A DNA stretch of 64,000 bases from Actinobacillus porcitonsillarum (GCF_003101015.1 NZ_CP029206.1:1-64000), one strand, 5' to 3'; counted from the stretch's first letter, positions 39,065 through 50,508 are shown. The notes: generated by a model from the letters alone, not told the origin. Numbers and translations are program-made.

Positions 39065-40933
39065 ATGCTTAAGATCTTAAAAGCCCTTTACCACCTTTTT
39101 CGCTGTGTGCGTGAAACGGTAATGAGCTTATTTTTTATTCTCTTTATTTTTGTTGCCACAGCGGTTGTCGGCTTGGTGAATACTTTTAATGCCAAACAGC
39201 CCAGCGATGCTCTCGTCCATTTTGATAAAGGTGCATTAGTCTTAGATTTAAACGGCTATCTTGCCGATAATCGAGAAGAGTATGCCGATTTTTATCGTTT
39301 GATTGAGTCCGAAATGGGCAACGAACAGCCGAAAAAATACTCAACATTCGATATTGCCGATGCACTGAAAAACGCCCAAACAGACTCACGCATTACCGGT
39401 TTGGTGCTTGAGTTAGACAAATTTGAAGGGGGCGATTACCCTTCTTTAGCTTATCTCGGCAAACGCATTACAGAATTTAAAGCCAGTGGCAAGCCTGTTG
39501 TAGCCATTGGTAGTAATTACACACAATCACAATACTACTTAGCCTCATTTGCCGATCAAATTTACCTAAACCGAGCCGGTACAGTAGAGCTTCAAGGGCT
39601 AAGTTACCGCAATCTCTACTTTAAGTCGCTATTCGATAAAATTGAAGCTAAGCCTTATATTTTCCGTGTTGGTACTTATAAATCGGCGGTGGAGCCGCTC
39701 ATTCGTGATGAAATGTCGGAAGAAGCGAAGCAAAATGCCAAAGGCTGGCTTGAACCGATGTGGAAAAACCTACAACAAGGGATTGCGGATAATCGTCAGC
39801 TTGAGATTGGTAAAATTTTGCCGGAAATTGACCGCTTGTTAGCCTTACGCAAACAACATAAAGGCAATGAAGCAACCTTTGCCTTACAACAAGGTTTGAT
39901 CAATGAAGTCAAAACCAGTGCTGAAATACGCCAATTATTAGTTGAAAAATTCGGTGCAGATGAAGAGAACGACTTTAAATCTATTCGCTATGATGATTAT
40001 GCTACAGATTTGCTGGATCGCTTTAATCGTAAAGTGGCTAATAAAATTGCCGTTATCAATATTGAAGGCGAAATTACAATGGGCGAAAGCCTCGAAGATA
40101 CCGCCGGTGCCGACACTTTAATTCGCCAGCTGCAACGTGTTCGCCAGGACAAAACTGTTCGAGGTTTAGTCCTGCGGATCAACAGCCCTGGTGGGAGTGC
40201 GTTGGCTTCAGAGCTAATTCGCCAAGAAGTTGAGGCTATTCAGCAAGCTGGTATACCGGTTGTAAGTTCAATGGGCGGAATGGCAGCTTCCGGTGGATAT
40301 TGGATTGCTGCTACAAGCGATGCGATTGTTGCTGATCCTAACACTTTAACCGGCTCTATCGGTATTTTTGGTGTGTTATTTAACTTTGAGAAAACAGCAC
40401 AAAATCTTGGCGTGCGTGAAGATGGGATTTCAACTTCGCCATTAGCCGAAATCAGCGGTTTAAAACCACTTTCAAGCCAACAAAGTGAGTTAATCCAAAT
40501 GAGCGTAGAACAAGGTTATCGTGAATTTTTAGATCTCGTAAGCCGTGGCAGAAATATGGATTTAGCCAAAGTCGATCAAATCGCTCAAGGACAAGTTTGG
40601 TTAGGGCAAAAAGCCCAATCGCTTGGATTGGTCGATCAATTAGGTAATTTTGATGACACCTTAGCTTTATTAGGTGATTTGATTAATCGCAAGTTGAAAG
40701 AACAGAACAAACCTGAAGTTGAAACATTCACACCACAATGGTTTACGGAACAAGATGATTCGCTGTTTGGCGAGATTTCTCGTAGCCTAAATGCTAAAGC
40801 GAAATTGAATTTAGCCAGCTGGTTAAATTTACCGCTTGCGCAAAAAACGCAACAAACTGCTGATTTCTTTACCAAATTCAATGATCCGAAAAATCAGTAT
40901 TTATATTGTTTTACCTGCGGAACGGTGCGTTAA
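39065..40933 (+). CDS. sppA: Signal peptide peptidase SppA (protease IV), 67-kDa type
   Basis: Membrane-bound Ser/Lys protease that degrades cleaved signal peptides. The 622-aa protein has an N-terminal TM anchor (about 18-40) and two tandem peptidase S49 domains. The general-base Lys lies in the first domain (FRVGTYKSAVEPLIRDEMSEEAK) and the nucleophile Ser in the second (VVSSMGGMAASGGYWIA), as in E. coli SppA (618 aa). The gene is monocistronic and ends at a USS-pair hairpin. Confidence 0.94.
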   Translation: MLKILKALYHLFRCVRETVMSLFFILFIFVATAVVGLVNTFNAKQPSDALVHFDKGALVLDLNGYLADNREEYADFYRLIESEMGNEQPKKYSTFDIADALKNAQTDSRITGLVLELDKFEGGDYPSLAYLGKRITEFKASGKPVVAIGSNYTQSQYYLASFADQIYLNRAGTVELQGLSYRNLYFKSLFDKIEAKPYIFRVGTYKSAVEPLIRDEMSEEAKQNAKGWLEPMWKNLQQGIADNRQLEIGKILPEIDRLLALRKQHKGNEATFALQQGLINEVKTSAEIRQLLVEKFGADEENDFKSIRYDDYATDLLDRFNRKVANKIAVINIEGEITMGESLEDTAGADTLIRQLQRVRQDKTVRGLVLRINSPGGSALASELIRQEVEAIQQAGIPVVSSMGGMAASGGYWIAATSDAIVADPNTLTGSIGIFGVLFNFEKTAQNLGVREDGISTSPLAEISGLKPLSSQQSELIQMSVEQGYREFLDLVSRGRNMDLAKVDQIAQGQVWLGQKAQSLGLVDQLGNFDDTLALLGDLINRKLKEQNKPEVETFTPQWFTEQDDSLFGEISRSLNAKAKLNLASWLNLPLAQKTQQTADFFTKFNDPKNQYLYCFTCGTVR

Positions 40934-40942
40934 AATAAAAAA

Positions 40943-41005
40943 GTAAGCGGTAATTTTTTTGTCTTGTTTTGCAAATTAGGCAAAAAATATTACCGCTTGT
41001 TTTTA
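40943..41005. terminator. USS-pair terminator between sppA and mglC
   Basis: AAGCGGTAAT (40945-40954) pairs with ATTACCGCTT (40989-40998), followed by GTTTTTA. The loop is long (34 bases), with inner TTTTTT/AAAAAA pairing possible. Inverted uptake signals again mark the end of converging transcripts. Confidence 0.7.
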
Positions 41006-41014
41006 TATCAAAGG

Positions 41015-42025
41015 CTATTTTTTCTTCGCATATTTTAAAGAGTCAATCGCAACAGCTAATACGATAATTCCCCCTTTAATGATGTATTGCCAATAAGGGT
41101 TTACACCAATGTAGGTCAAGCCGTAGTTGATAACGGTAAAGATAAGTACCCCTGTTACCACCCCGATAATGGTTCCTACACCACCGGCAAAGGATACCCC
41201 TCCAACCACACATGCTGCAATTGCGTCCATTTCATACATAAAGCCTAAGTTATTAGTTGCCGAGCCGATACGTCCTGCCTCTAACATACCACCAAAGGCA
41301 TAGAAAATCCCTGAGAGCATATAAATGCCCATCAAGTTCAAGGCAACGTTTACACCAGACACACGAGCCGCTTCCGGGTTACCGCCGATTGCAAAAATGT
41401 TTTTACCAAAACGGGTTTTATTCCAAACCGTCCACATAATCAATGTTGCGACTGCTGCATAAATAGTAATGTAAGAGAGTTTAAAACCACCGAGATTAAA
41501 GAACCCTTGTGTGAAGGTAGAGAAACTTTCGCTAAAGCCGGCAATTGGCGAAGAACCTACGGCATCATAGTAGAGCGAGTTTACCCCGTAGATAATGATC
41601 ATCGTCCCCATTGTGGCAATAAACGGCGTAACATTTAAATACGCAATCACAATACCGTTAAATAAACCAATCACCGCCCCAATTGCACACACGGCAAGAA
41701 TCACAACGGGAATAGGTATTTCTCCTAAATTTGGGAAAACGCGATTCATATTTTCCATTGATTGCAATAAAGTTGCCGCAATAACCGCCGCCAGCCCGAC
41801 TTGGCGACCGGCGGATAAATCCGTACCTTGAGTAACAATCAGCCCGGCTACTCCTAGAGCAATGATAAGGCGAACCGAAGATTGAGTTAAAATGTTACTG
41901 AAATTTCGTAAACTCAAAAAGCTAGGATCTTGTGCAATGATGATAAATAACAAAATCAACAACACAAAATAAATGGCATTTTGTTTCAGAAAATTAAGTG
42001 CTTTGTTTGGTTGTACCGCAGACAT
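41015..42025 (-). CDS. mglC: Galactose/methyl-galactoside ABC transporter permease MglC
   Basis: Membrane component of the MglBAC importer. The 336-aa protein has about ten hydrophobic segments, with the sugar-permease segments VTQGTDLSAGRQVGLAAVIAATLLQ, FNGIVIAYLNVTPFIATMGTM and ARVSGVNV. It begins 15 bases after mglA with an AGGAG ribosome site. Length equals E. coli MglC (336). Confidence 0.95.
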   Translation of the reverse strand: MSAVQPNKALNFLKQNAIYFVLLILLFIIIAQDPSFLSLRNFSNILTQSSVRLIIALGVAGLIVTQGTDLSAGRQVGLAAVIAATLLQSMENMNRVFPNLGEIPIPVVILAVCAIGAVIGLFNGIVIAYLNVTPFIATMGTMIIIYGVNSLYYDAVGSSPIAGFSESFSTFTQGFFNLGGFKLSYITIYAAVATLIMWTVWNKTRFGKNIFAIGGNPEAARVSGVNVALNLMGIYMLSGIFYAFGGMLEAGRIGSATNNLGFMYEMDAIAACVVGGVSFAGGVGTIIGVVTGVLIFTVINYGLTYIGVNPYWQYIIKGGIIVLAVAIDSLKYAKKK

Positions 42026-42039
42026 AATTCACTCCTGAT

Positions 42040-43539
42040 TTATAAATATTTTGCCGCAAGTTGTAAAATTTCTTCTTGAGATGTTTTTGCGGTTTCAACA
42101 ATTCCTGCCATTCTGCCATTACTCATGACGAGAATACGGTCTGTTACCCCTAATAGTTCCGGCATTTCTGATGAAATCATAATGATTCCTTTATCCTTAT
42201 TTGCCAGCTCAAGAATCAATTGGTAAATCTCAAATTTGGCGCCGATATCAATACCCCGAGTCGGCTCATCCAGCATTAACACTTCAGGTTGTGTGAGCAA
42301 CCAACGTCCGATAATCACTTTTTGTTGATTACCACCGGATAGCGAGCCAATCGTTGTTTCGTGGGACGGCGTTTTAACATTCATTGAATCAATTACCCAT
42401 TGGGTATCGCTTTTCATTTTCTTATTACTTAATAAGCCAAATCTGCCCAAATATGATTTCATATTGGAAATCAATGAGTTAAATTCAATGCTCAAATTGG
42501 CGTAGATCCCCGTTGAACGGCGTTCTTCGGTCACTAATGCAAAGCCATTGTTGATCGCTTCAAAGGCATTGCGGTTATTCACGACTTTGCCATTGAGCTT
42601 AATTGTACCGGAGGCTTTTTCACGCACCCCAAAAATGGTTTCGACAATATCTGTCCGCTTTGCTCCCACCAAGCCGGCGATACCGAGAATTTCGCCTTTA
42701 CGTAGCTCAAAACTAATATCTTGGATCGAAGGCTGATTTTTAGCAGTCAGATGCTCTACCACTAATACCGTTTCTTTCGGCACATTCGTTTTTTCAGGGA
42801 AACGTTGTGTCAATTCCCGCCCTACCATCATTGAAACCACTTGCTCCATGGTAGTCTCTTTAATTGGCACGGTATTAACCCATTTACCATCACGTAAAAT
42901 CGTAACTTCATCACAAATTTTAAAAATCTCATCCATCTTGTGTGAGATATAAATAATGCCACACCCTCTCTCTTTGAGCTTTTGAATGATTTTAAACAGA
43001 TGCTCAACCTCTTTTTCTGAAAGAGAGGAAGTCGGTTCATCCATAATCACAATCTTGGCGTTATAAGAAAAAGCCTTAGCAATTTCGATCATCTGCATTT
43101 GTGATACAGAAAGTTTTGCTACTTTTTCACGAGGATCAACATCAATATCCAATTCATCAAAGATCGCTTTTGTGTCGTTATACATTTTTGTATGATCAAC
43201 AAAAGGTCCTTTTAATGGATAACGACCAAGCCAAAGATTGTCCATCACACTCACTTGTTTTACCAAGTTAAGCTCTTGATGCACCATCGAAATCCCATTT
43301 TCCAAGGCTTCTTTTGAGGTTCTAAAATTAACGGGTTTACCTAAAAATAAAATTTCGCCTTCATCTTTTGCGTAAATCCCGAATAAACATTTCAATAATG
43401 TTGATTTACCGGCACCGTTCTCCCCCATTAAGGCGTGAACACTATGGGATTTTACGGTTAAATTCGCTTTATCAAGGGCCTTTACCCCCGGAAAAGACTT
43501 ACTAACATTCGTCATGGTGAGCAGTACTTCGTTTGTCAT
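42040..43539 (-). CDS. mglA: Galactose/methyl-galactoside ABC transporter ATPase MglA
   Basis: Tandem-ATPase subunit of the galactoside importer. The 499-aa protein has two ABC domains: the first with [25 protein letters not shown] and [10 protein letters not shown], the second with a degenerate P loop GLVGAKRTD as usual for MglA/Rbs[17 protein letters not shown] and LDEPTRGID. It lies between mglB, separated by a hairpin, and mglC. GGAGTGAG precedes the start. Confidence 0.96.
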   Translation of the reverse strand: MTNEVLLTMTNVSKSFPGVKALDKANLTVKSHSVHALMGENGAGKSTLLKCLFGIYAKDEGEILFLGKPVNFRTSKEALENGISMVHQELNLVKQVSVMDNLWLGRYPLKGPFVDHTKMYNDTKAIFDELDIDVDPREKVAKLSVSQMQMIEIAKAFSYNAKIVIMDEPTSSLSEKEVEHLFKIIQKLKERGCGIIYISHKMDEIFKICDEVTILRDGKWVNTVPIKETTMEQVVSMMVGRELTQRFPEKTNVPKETVLVVEHLTAKNQPSIQDISFELRKGEILGIAGLVGAKRTDIVETIFGVREKASGTIKLNGKVVNNRNAFEAINNGFALVTEERRSTGIYANLSIEFNSLISNMKSYLGRFGLLSNKKMKSDTQWVIDSMNVKTPSHETTIGSLSGGNQQKVIIGRWLLTQPEVLMLDEPTRGIDIGAKFEIYQLILELANKDKGIIMISSEMPELLGVTDRILVMSNGRMAGIVETAKTSQEEILQLAAKYL

Positions 43540-43553
43540 ATCTCACTCCGTAT

Positions 43554-43583
43554 AAAAAAGGCACGAGCGAGCGCTGTCGTGCC
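43554..43583 (-). terminator. Attenuating hairpin between mglB and mglA
   Basis: On the minus strand GGCACGA pairs with TCGTGCC (43560-43566 with 43577-43583), with an inner AGCGCT palindrome, and is followed by six T. It sits in the mglB-mglA gap and should allow more MglB than MglA/C, as needed for a periplasmic binding protein. Confidence 0.85.
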
Positions 43584-43597
43584 TTGTGTTTTTTAAT

Positions 43598-44590
43598 TTA
43601 TTTTAAGAATTTATCTAAATTTGTCGCATCTACGCCAACATAAGGTACACGAACCACTTTTTGGTCAATTTTCCAATTTGTACCTTCTCCGGCAGCTTTA
43701 CCATCAGCAAGGTTTGCAGAAAGTTGTACAACCGCTTTTGCTTGGTTTTCACCATCATTTAAGACAGTACCTGCAATTTCACCTTTTTTGATTAACTGTA
43801 ACACTTCAGGTAATGCATCCACCCCAAAGATTGGTAGTTTTTTACCGTGAGCTTTCGCAGCTTCTAGTGCACCCATTGCCATACCATCATTATTTGAAAT
43901 AACGACCTCAATACTGTTCGCTTTCGGACTGGTTAGCCACGCATCCATTTTATCTTTGGCAAGCGCTGCATCCCACATACCGGTATCAACAAAGAGTTGT
44001 TCTGTTTGAATACCTTGGCGATTGAGCTCCTCAACCACATATTTGGTGCGAGCTTCCGCATCTGGATGTCCCGGTTCGCCTTTAAGCATCACATATTGAA
44101 TTTTACCGTCTTTATTGGTATCTAATGCCGGTGTCGCTTTCCATTGTTTTGCAATCAAATCGCCTTGGATAATACCGGATTCTTTTGGATCTGTTCCGAC
44201 ATAATAAGCTTTTTCATAGCTACCAATCGCCGCCGCCCCTGGATCTTTGTTAAAGAATACAACAGGCACATCCTCACCTTTTGCTTTACCAATAATGGTT
44301 GGTGCGGCAGATGGATCCACAAGGTTAATCGCAAGTGCTTTTACCCCTTTAGATAACAAAACATCGACTTGGTCATTTTGAATTGATTGCGTATTTTGTG
44401 AGTCATTCATCAGCAACTCAACGTCTTTGAGATTTTTAGCTTCTTTCTCAATTTCTTTACGCATTAATGCCATAAAATTATCATCGTATTTGTAAATTGT
44501 GACACCAATGCGATCCTTAGCTTGTGCAACCCCTACCGTGGCTCCTAATGCGACAGATAATGCAATTGCACTTAATACGGCTTTTTTCAT
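43598..44590 (-). CDS. mglB: Galactose/glucose-binding periplasmic protein MglB
   Basis: Periplasmic substrate-binding protein of MglBAC. The 330-aa protein has a signal peptide (residues 1-24, ending GVAQA), the N-terminal domain beginning [24 protein letters not shown], the calcium-loop-like [15 protein letters not shown], and [20 protein letters not shown]. Length fits E. coli MglB (332). It is first in the operon, behind a CRP-type site. Confidence 0.96.
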   Translation of the reverse strand: MKKAVLSAIALSVALGATVGVAQAKDRIGVTIYKYDDNFMALMRKEIEKEAKNLKDVELLMNDSQNTQSIQNDQVDVLLSKGVKALAINLVDPSAAPTIIGKAKGEDVPVVFFNKDPGAAAIGSYEKAYYVGTDPKESGIIQGDLIAKQWKATPALDTNKDGKIQYVMLKGEPGHPDAEARTKYVVEELNRQGIQTEQLFVDTGMWDAALAKDKMDAWLTSPKANSIEVVISNNDGMAMGALEAAKAHGKKLPIFGVDALPEVLQLIKKGEIAGTVLNDGENQAKAVVQLSANLADGKAAGEGTNWKIDQKVVRVPYVGVDATNLDKFLK

Positions 44591-44632
44591 AGAATGTTCC
44601 TCTTATTATGAAGACTTAATCATTATGGTTAC

Positions 44633-44653
44633 GTTGTTATTGGAAGTAACAAC
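44633..44653 (-). promoter_or_regulatory. Palindrome upstream of mglB, candidate operator
   Basis: GTTGTTA (44633-44639) and TAACAAC (44647-44653) are perfect inverted arms around 7 bases. It lies close to the presumed transcription start of mglB. It does not match the E. coli GalR/GalS operator well, so the binder is unknown. Confidence 0.35.
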
Positions 44654-44689
44654 TTATGCTCAACAATAATTATTTTTGACAAAATATTC

Positions 44690-44705
44690 AGTGATCATCT
44701 TCACA
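44690..44705 (-). promoter_or_regulatory. CRP-binding site upstream of mglB
   Basis: AGTGATCATCTTCACA matches the CRP consensus TGTGA-N6-TCACA in nine of ten core positions. It lies about 100 bases upstream of mglB. A possible -35 TTGTCA (44677-44682, minus strand) follows. mgl operons are CRP-dependent in enterics and Haemophilus. Confidence 0.65.
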
Positions 44706-44820
44706 AATTTGAAAACTTATTTTTACATTGCCGTTTTTTTAAACAGCAAATTTACGTAAAATCCTTTGCAATTTAGACCGCTTGTTTTTATAGTGTCGCC
44801 CTTAAACCTCGGAGAAAATA

Positions 44821-45588
44821 ATGAAATTATCAAAAACAACCCTCAATATAATTATTCTGATCTTTGCTGCGCTTATTTCTTATTTCTTTGGTTCTAAAGA
44901 AAAAGAAAAAAGCATTACGCCAGCAACACAAACTCAGACGACTGTCCAAACTCAACCAACACCCCAAACAACAACTTCATCGCCAAAAACCACTGTAATA
45001 ACCTCCTCTGCAAAAGAAACAGATTATGATGCGGTTATGGCAGAAGATAATCTCGGGCAAAACGCCACTGCGCCGGTACATTACTATATGTTAGCGCTCT
45101 CTTGGTCACCTTCTTTTTGTGAAAACCAAAAACAAAAAAATGGCGGCTATGTACCACAACGCCTCAGCTATCAATGTGCCGGCAATCAAAACTTTGGCTG
45201 GGTTATTCACGGTTTATGGCCACAAAATAAAAATGCTCGTTCAGTCAATGACCAACCACGTTATTGTCAAGGCGATTTAGCACCACTTTCGCCACAACTA
45301 CTCGAAAAATACTTACCGGAATCTCCAGGAATGACGCTCTTACAAGGGCAATGGGAGAAGCACGGAGCTTGTGCGTTTAATAATGCAGAAGAATACTTTG
45401 CAAAACAAAAAGCTCTTTTCCAAAGCCTTACACTACCTCACTCAGATATGCGTAAAAATGAACTTTTCCGTTGGATGCGTAAAAACAACCCACAATTAGA
45501 TCGTGTTTATTTGGGTGCAAGTAAGAATGAACTCTACATTTGTTACGATAAATCTTGGCAACCAATGGATTGCCCACAATCTCATTAA
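44821..45588 (+). CDS. Ribonuclease T2-family enzyme (RNase I-like)
   Basis: Secreted or membrane-anchored RNase T2. The 255-aa protein has an N-terminal hydrophobic anchor (about 6-24), a Thr/Gln/Pro-rich linker (about 35-68), then the catalytic domain with CAS I VIHGLWPQ and CAS II QWEKHGACAF. Each motif carries a catalytic His, with Cys pairs around them. Family members cleave RNA to 2',3'-cyclic and 3' products in the periplasm. The sprT gene follows 3 bases after the stop. Confidence 0.9.
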   Translation: MKLSKTTLNIIILIFAALISYFFGSKEKEKSITPATQTQTTVQTQPTPQTTTSSPKTTVITSSAKETDYDAVMAEDNLGQNATAPVHYYMLALSWSPSFCENQKQKNGGYVPQRLSYQCAGNQNFGWVIHGLWPQNKNARSVNDQPRYCQGDLAPLSPQLLEKYLPESPGMTLLQGQWEKHGACAFNNAEEYFAKQKALFQSLTLPHSDMRKNELFRWMRKNNPQLDRVYLGASKNELYICYDKSWQPMDCPQSH

Positions 45589-45591
45589 CAA

Positions 45592-46086
45592 ATGACCGAT
45601 TTACGTATCTTAAAATTACAAGCCTCTCGCCAACTCAAACAAGATTTGGCGAAGGCAAATCTTTACTTTCAGAAAAACTTTCCCCTGCCAACACTAAATT
45701 ATGCCTTAAGAGGTGCAAAGGCGGGCGTTGCTTATTTACAACAAAATGAGATTCGCCTTAATCCAACCTTATTACAAGAAAATGGCACTGCATTTATTCA
45801 GCAAGTGGTTCCTCATGAATTAGCACATTTGTTGGTTTATCAACTTTTTGGACGGGTAAAACCACACGGCAAAGAATGGAAAATGGTCATGGAACAAGTA
45901 CTCCACGTACCTGCCGAAATTTATCATCGCTTTGATACTTCAAATGCTACAAAACACTATGCTTATCAATGTGGTTGTCAAACGCATCAACTCTCAGCTA
46001 AGCGGCATCATGCCATTGTTCATCAGAAACGGAGCTATATTTGCAAAAAATGCCAAAAACCACTCCATTTGATAACTAATTTATAA
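45592..46086 (+). CDS. sprT: SprT-family zinc metalloprotease-like protein
   Basis: A 164-aa SprT-domain protein, related to eukaryotic Spartan. It has the zinc-binding [15 protein letters not shown], a following [12 protein letters not shown], and a C-terminal zinc ribbon ([10 protein letters not shown]...[10 protein letters not shown]). The role in bacteria is not well established. It starts directly after the RNase T2 gene without a clear ribosome site of its own, so translational coupling is likely. Confidence 0.92.
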   Translation: MTDLRILKLQASRQLKQDLAKANLYFQKNFPLPTLNYALRGAKAGVAYLQQNEIRLNPTLLQENGTAFIQQVVPHELAHLLVYQLFGRVKPHGKEWKMVMEQVLHVPAEIYHRFDTSNATKHYAYQCGCQTHQLSAKRHHAIVHQKRSYICKKCQKPLHLITNL

Positions 46087-46189
46087 CAATAATTAAAAAA
46101 TTGTTAAAATGGCTAGACTTTATTTTTAAAGCCCTTACAATTTACGCCAGTTTTATTTTTTGATTTATCACAAATTTTCGGAGTTTTTT

Positions 46190-47467
46190 ATGGAAACAAT
46201 CGTCATTGTTGGCGGTGGCGCAGGTGGGTTAGAACTTGCGACTTATTTAGGCAACAAAATCGGTAAAAAGAAAGCGAACGTGATTCTTATCGATCGCAAT
46301 ACAACACATCTTTGGAAACCACTATTACACGAAGTAGCAACAGGTTCATTAGATGATGGCACAGATGCTGTGAGCTATCGCGCACATGCAACCCATCATA
46401 ACTTTTCTTTCCGCCAAGGCACGATGTCCGGCTTAGATCGTGAAAATAAACAAGTAATTATTGCGCCAATTTATAATGAAGAAGGCGAATTACTTGTGGC
46501 AGAACGCCGTATTGCCTATGATAAGTTAGTGCTTGCTATCGGTAGCCAATCAAACGATTTCGGTACCAAAGGGGTAAAAGAAAACTGCTTCTTCCTTGAT
46601 GGTTCTGAGCAAGCCAAAATGTTCCAAAAACGCTTTTTAGAATCCGTATTAAAATTCTCATTTAACGATGATCACGATGTGAAAATTGCTATCGTGGGTG
46701 GTGGTGCAACCGGTATAGAGCTTTCAGCTGACCTTTACAATGCTGCTGCACACTTAAATGATTATGGCTTTGGGAAATTAAAACGTACAAATATCAATGT
46801 AACCTTAATTGAAGCCGGTCCTCGCTTAATTCCTGCATTAACGGAAAAAGTGTCTGCTGCCGCACTCTCTGAATTAACCAAAACAGGGGTAGATGTTCGT
46901 TTAAATACGATGGTTACTGAAGCCTTAGAAGATGGACTTATTACCAAAGACGGCGAAAAGATCGAAGCGGATTTAATGGTTTGGGCAGCCGGTGTAAAAG
47001 CTCCAGAGTTTACCAAAGAGTTTGGTTTTGAAACGAACCGCTTAAACCAAATTGAAATTAAAGATACGTTACAAACAACGGTCGATGATTCTGTTTATGT
47101 AATCGGCGATTGCGCTGCGCTTATGCAAGACGGCAAGCCGATTCCACCGCGCGCACAAGCCGCTCACCAAATGGCAAAAGTATGTGGCAAAAATATCGTG
47201 GCAGCATTAGAAGGAAAACCACTTCAGTCATTCAAATTCAATGATAAAGGTTCTCTTTTATCCTTCTCTCACTTTGGTACAGTGGGTAACTTAATGGGTA
47301 ATCTAACTAAAGGCGATATGTTTATTGAAGGAAAAATTGCCCGTATGGCTTACCTTTCACTTTACCGCATGCACCAAGTTGCTTTACACGGTTGGGTAAA
47401 AACAGCGTTAATTCTCCTTGTGGGTCAAATTAACCGCTTCTTACGCCCATCAATGAAATTACACTAA
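46190..47467 (+). CDS. ndh: Type II NADH dehydrogenase Ndh
   Basis: Single-subunit, non-proton-pumping NADH:quinone oxidoreductase. The 425-aa protein has the FAD motif [18 protein letters not shown], the NADH motif [31 protein letters not shown], and a C-terminal amphipathic membrane-binding region ([23 protein letters not shown]). The ATG at 46190 follows CGGAG; an upstream in-frame extension lacks family similarity. Two hairpins follow the stop. Confidence 0.95.
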   Translation: METIVIVGGGAGGLELATYLGNKIGKKKANVILIDRNTTHLWKPLLHEVATGSLDDGTDAVSYRAHATHHNFSFRQGTMSGLDRENKQVIIAPIYNEEGELLVAERRIAYDKLVLAIGSQSNDFGTKGVKENCFFLDGSEQAKMFQKRFLESVLKFSFNDDHDVKIAIVGGGATGIELSADLYNAAAHLNDYGFGKLKRTNINVTLIEAGPRLIPALTEKVSAAALSELTKTGVDVRLNTMVTEALEDGLITKDGEKIEADLMVWAAGVKAPEFTKEFGFETNRLNQIEIKDTLQTTVDDSVYVIGDCAALMQDGKPIPPRAQAAHQMAKVCGKNIVAALEGKPLQSFKFNDKGSLLSFSHFGTVGNLMGNLTKGDMFIEGKIARMAYLSLYRMHQVALHGWVKTALILLVGQINRFLRPSMKLH

Positions 47468-47500
47468 AAAAAATCCACCTTTTAAAGGTGGATTTTTTTA
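47468..47500 (+). terminator. Terminator of ndh
   Basis: AAATCCACCTTT pairs with AAAGGTGGATTT, followed by a T7 run immediately after the ndh stop. A flanking A run makes it usable from the valS side too. Confidence 0.92.
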
Positions 47501-47512
47501 TCCAAGATTCAT

Positions 47513-47552
47513 AGGCATAGTTCTGACAACAAATATTTTCTAACTATGCCTT
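47513..47552. terminator. Second hairpin between ndh and valS
   Basis: AGGCATAGTT (47513-47522) and AACTATGCCT (47542-47551) form a perfect 10-bp stem with a 19-base loop, followed by TTTT on the plus strand. It is 6 bases from the valS stop on the other strand. Likely a back-up or valS 3' stem. Confidence 0.55.
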
Positions 47553-47557
47553 TTTCA

Positions 47558-50422
47558 CTACAACGCTTCAATCGCCTTATACTGCGCTTGCAATTTCTCA
47601 AGTCCGTCTTGGTACTCTTGCATTTTTTCACGCTCTTTGGCAATAACTTGTTCCGGTGCTTTTGCGACAAAGGCTTCGTTGCTGAGTTTGCCTTCGATAC
47701 GTTTCACTTCGCCTTGAAGTTTCTCGATCTCTTTAGTTAAACGAGCAAGCTCGGCATCTTTATTGATAAAGCCAGCCATTGGCACTAGCACTTCTGCGTT
47801 GCCGACTAGTTTCGCCACCGAAAGCGGTGCTTCTTCGCCTTGGGCAAGCACTTGTACGCTGTCTAATTTCGCCATTGCTTTTAACAAGCGGTCGTTTTCC
47901 GCTAACATTTTGCAATGTTCGTCAGATAGGTTACGCACTAAGAAATCCAAGCCTTTGCTTGGGGCGATGTTACATTCTGCACGAATATTACGCACCGCGA
48001 CAATCAACTCTTTCAGCCAGTTGATTTGCATTTCCGCCGCTTCATCAATTTGGCTTTCTTCCACTTTCGGGAAAGGTTGTAACATAATGGTGTCGCCTTC
48101 TACCCCCGCAAAGCCTTTCACTTTCTGCCAAATTTCTTCCGTGATAAACGGAATAATCGGGTGCGCTAAACGCAATAGTTTTTCCAACACACGCACAAGA
48201 GTTTGGCTCGCACCACGTTTTTGTGCGTCTGTACCGTTGGCAAACACAGGTTTGGTAAGCTCTAAATACCAGTCACAGAATTGGTTCCATGTGAACTCGT
48301 AAATGGTATTTGCCGCTAAGTCAAAGCGGTATTGGCTTAAGGCATCACGGAACTCGCCAACGGTGCGGTTGAATGTAGATTCAATCCAACGATCCGCCAA
48401 GCTGTATTCCACTTCGCCTGCCGATAAATCTAATTTATCGTTGGTGAGTACGAAACGGCTCGCATTCCATAATTTATTACAGAAATTGCGGTAGCCTTCC
48501 AAGCGTTTCATATCCCAGTTGATATCACGTCCGTTGCTCGCTAATGCCGCCAAAGTGAAACGTAATGCGTCCGTACCGTGTGGAGCGATACCGTTCTCGA
48601 ACTCTTTACGGGTCGCTTTGGCAATTTTTTCCGCCAACTGCGGTTGCATCATATTGCCAGTGCGTTTTTCAAGTAGATCTTCAAGGCTAATACCGTCAAT
48701 CATATCAATCGGGTCTAATACGTTCCCTTTTGATTTTGACATTTTTTGCCCTTGTTCATCACGGATCAAGCCCGTTACATACACGGTTTTGAACGGTACT
48801 TGCGGTTTGCCGTTTTCATCTTTGATGAAGTGCATCGTAAACATAATCATACGAGCCACCCAGAAGAAGATGATGTCAAAGCCTGTGATTAACACCTCGG
48901 TCGGGTGGTACATTTTGAGTTCTTTGGTTTGCTCTGGCCAGCCCAAGGTTGAGAATGTCCATAAGCCTGACGAGAACCAAGTATCCAACACATCTTCATC
49001 TTGTTTTAAGGCTAAATCTGCCGGTAAGTTGTATTTTGTACGCACTTCCGCTTCATCACGTGCCACATACACGTTACCTTCCGCATCGTACCACGCAGGG
49101 ATACGGTGTCCCCACCATAATTGGCGAGAAATACACCAGTCTTGAATATCACGCATCCAAGAGAAATAGAGGTTTTCATACTGTTTCGGCACGAATTGAA
49201 TTTCACCGTCTTCCACCGCCTTGGTTGCCACTTCGGCAAGCGGTTTCACGCTCACATACCATTGGTCTGTCAGCATCGGTTCAATCGGTACACCGCCACG
49301 GTCGCCGTAAGGCACTTTTAAGTCGTGCGGTTTGATTTCTTCTAACAAGCCAAGCGCTTCAAAGTCTGCCACGATTTTCTTACGTGCCACAAAACGCTCT
49401 AAACCTTGATAATCCGCTGGAATAAGTGCGGTGTAATTTGTTAAAGGTTTACCATCTGAGCCGATAATTTCCGCTTCAGCACGAATGTCCGCATTTAAGG
49501 TCATCACATTTACCATTGGCAACTGATGGCGTTTGCCTACTTCGTAGTCGTTGAAGTCGTGGGCAGGGGTAATTTTCACTACACCTGTACCAAACTCACG
49601 ATCTACATAATCGTCTGCAATAATCGGAATTTCACGGTTTGCAAGCGGTAGGATTACGGTTTTGCCAATCAAAGACTGGTAACGTTCATCTTCAGGGTGA
49701 ACCGCCACCGCCGTATCGCCTAACATCGTTTCAGGACGAGTGGTCGCCACCACCAAATAATCTTTACCGTCCGCTGTTTTCGCCCCATTAGCTAACGGAT
49801 AGCGGAAATGCCATAGCGAGCCTTTGCTCTCTTTATTTTCCACCTCAAGATCGGAAATCGCCGTGTGTAATTTCGGATCCCAGTTTACTAAGCGTTTGCC
49901 ACGATAAATCAAGCCTTCTTCGTGTAAACGCACGAACACTTCTTTTACCGCATTGGACAAGCCGTCGTCCATAGTAAAACGCTCACGATCCCAATCGATT
50001 GAGTTACCTAAGCGGCGCATTTGCTGGCTGATTGTACCGCCAGAATAAGCTTTCCAATCCCAGATTTTATTAATAAAGGCTTCACGCCCATAATCGTGAC
50101 GGGTTTTGCCTTCTTCCGCCGCAATTTTACGTTCCACCACCATTTGGGTTGCAATCCCTGCGTGGTCAGTCCCTGCTTGCCATAGGGTGTTATTACCTTC
50201 CATACGGTTAAAACGGATTAAGGTATCCATTAAGGTTTGTTGGAAAGCATGCCCCATATGCAAGCTCCCCGTCACATTTGGCGGTGGAATTGCGATACAG
50301 TAACTTGGAACATTCGGGTTTTCATTCGGCTTAAAATAGCCTTGTTCTTCCCAGTGTTTATAAAGTGCTTGTTCGACTGCCGATGAGTCGAAACGATCTG
50401 CCATTTGGAGGTTTTGGGTCAT
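47558..50422 (-). CDS. valS: Valine-tRNA ligase ValS
   Basis: Class I aminoacyl-tRNA synthetase with an editing domain. The 954-aa protein has the HIGH-type motif [14 protein letters not shown], the KMSKS motif [10 protein letters not shown], the editing (CP1) domain between them ([22 protein letters not shown]), and a C-terminal coiled coil (about 880-945). Length fits E. coli ValS (951). The gene carries both an ACAAGCGGT-type and an AAGTGCGGT-type uptake signal. The unrelated ATPase pair lies upstream on the same strand. Confidence 0.97.
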   Translation of the reverse strand: MTQNLQMADRFDSSAVEQALYKHWEEQGYFKPNENPNVPSYCIAIPPPNVTGSLHMGHAFQQTLMDTLIRFNRMEGNNTLWQAGTDHAGIATQMVVERKIAAEEGKTRHDYGREAFINKIWDWKAYSGGTISQQMRRLGNSIDWDRERFTMDDGLSNAVKEVFVRLHEEGLIYRGKRLVNWDPKLHTAISDLEVENKESKGSLWHFRYPLANGAKTADGKDYLVVATTRPETMLGDTAVAVHPEDERYQSLIGKTVILPLANREIPIIADDYVDREFGTGVVKITPAHDFNDYEVGKRHQLPMVNVMTLNADIRAEAEIIGSDGKPLTNYTALIPADYQGLERFVARKKIVADFEALGLLEEIKPHDLKVPYGDRGGVPIEPMLTDQWYVSVKPLAEVATKAVEDGEIQFVPKQYENLYFSWMRDIQDWCISRQLWWGHRIPAWYDAEGNVYVARDEAEVRTKYNLPADLALKQDEDVLDTWFSSGLWTFSTLGWPEQTKELKMYHPTEVLITGFDIIFFWVARMIMFTMHFIKDENGKPQVPFKTVYVTGLIRDEQGQKMSKSKGNVLDPIDMIDGISLEDLLEKRTGNMMQPQLAEKIAKATRKEFENGIAPHGTDALRFTLAALASNGRDINWDMKRLEGYRNFCNKLWNASRFVLTNDKLDLSAGEVEYSLADRWIESTFNRTVGEFRDALSQYRFDLAANTIYEFTWNQFCDWYLELTKPVFANGTDAQKRGASQTLVRVLEKLLRLAHPIIPFITEEIWQKVKGFAGVEGDTIMLQPFPKVEESQIDEAAEMQINWLKELIVAVRNIRAECNIAPSKGLDFLVRNLSDEHCKMLAENDRLLKAMAKLDSVQVLAQGEEAPLSVAKLVGNAEVLVPMAGFINKDAELARLTKEIEKLQGEVKRIEGKLSNEAFVAKAPEQVIAKEREKMQEYQDGLEKLQAQYKAIEAL

Positions 50423-50456
50423 TGGTTATTCTCTTTCTTTATTTTATAAATTTTAT

Positions 50457-50480
50457 TTCCTATAAGACGACTTATAGGAA
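50457..50480 (-). terminator. Hairpin between the ATPase-pair module and valS
   Basis: TTCCTATAAG (50457-50466) and its perfect complement (50471-50480) form a 10-bp stem with a 4-base loop, followed on the minus strand by AAATAAAATTTAT. It probably ends the two-gene module before valS, though the T tract is mixed. Confidence 0.6.
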
Positions 50481-50508
50481 TTAACACATAAATCTTATAA
50501 GTTTTAGC

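Noticed and set aside
48519-49145. 208-codon plus-strand frame opposite valS
   Set aside because: A shadow of valS codon bias; valS is an intact essential gene with all motifs on the other strand.
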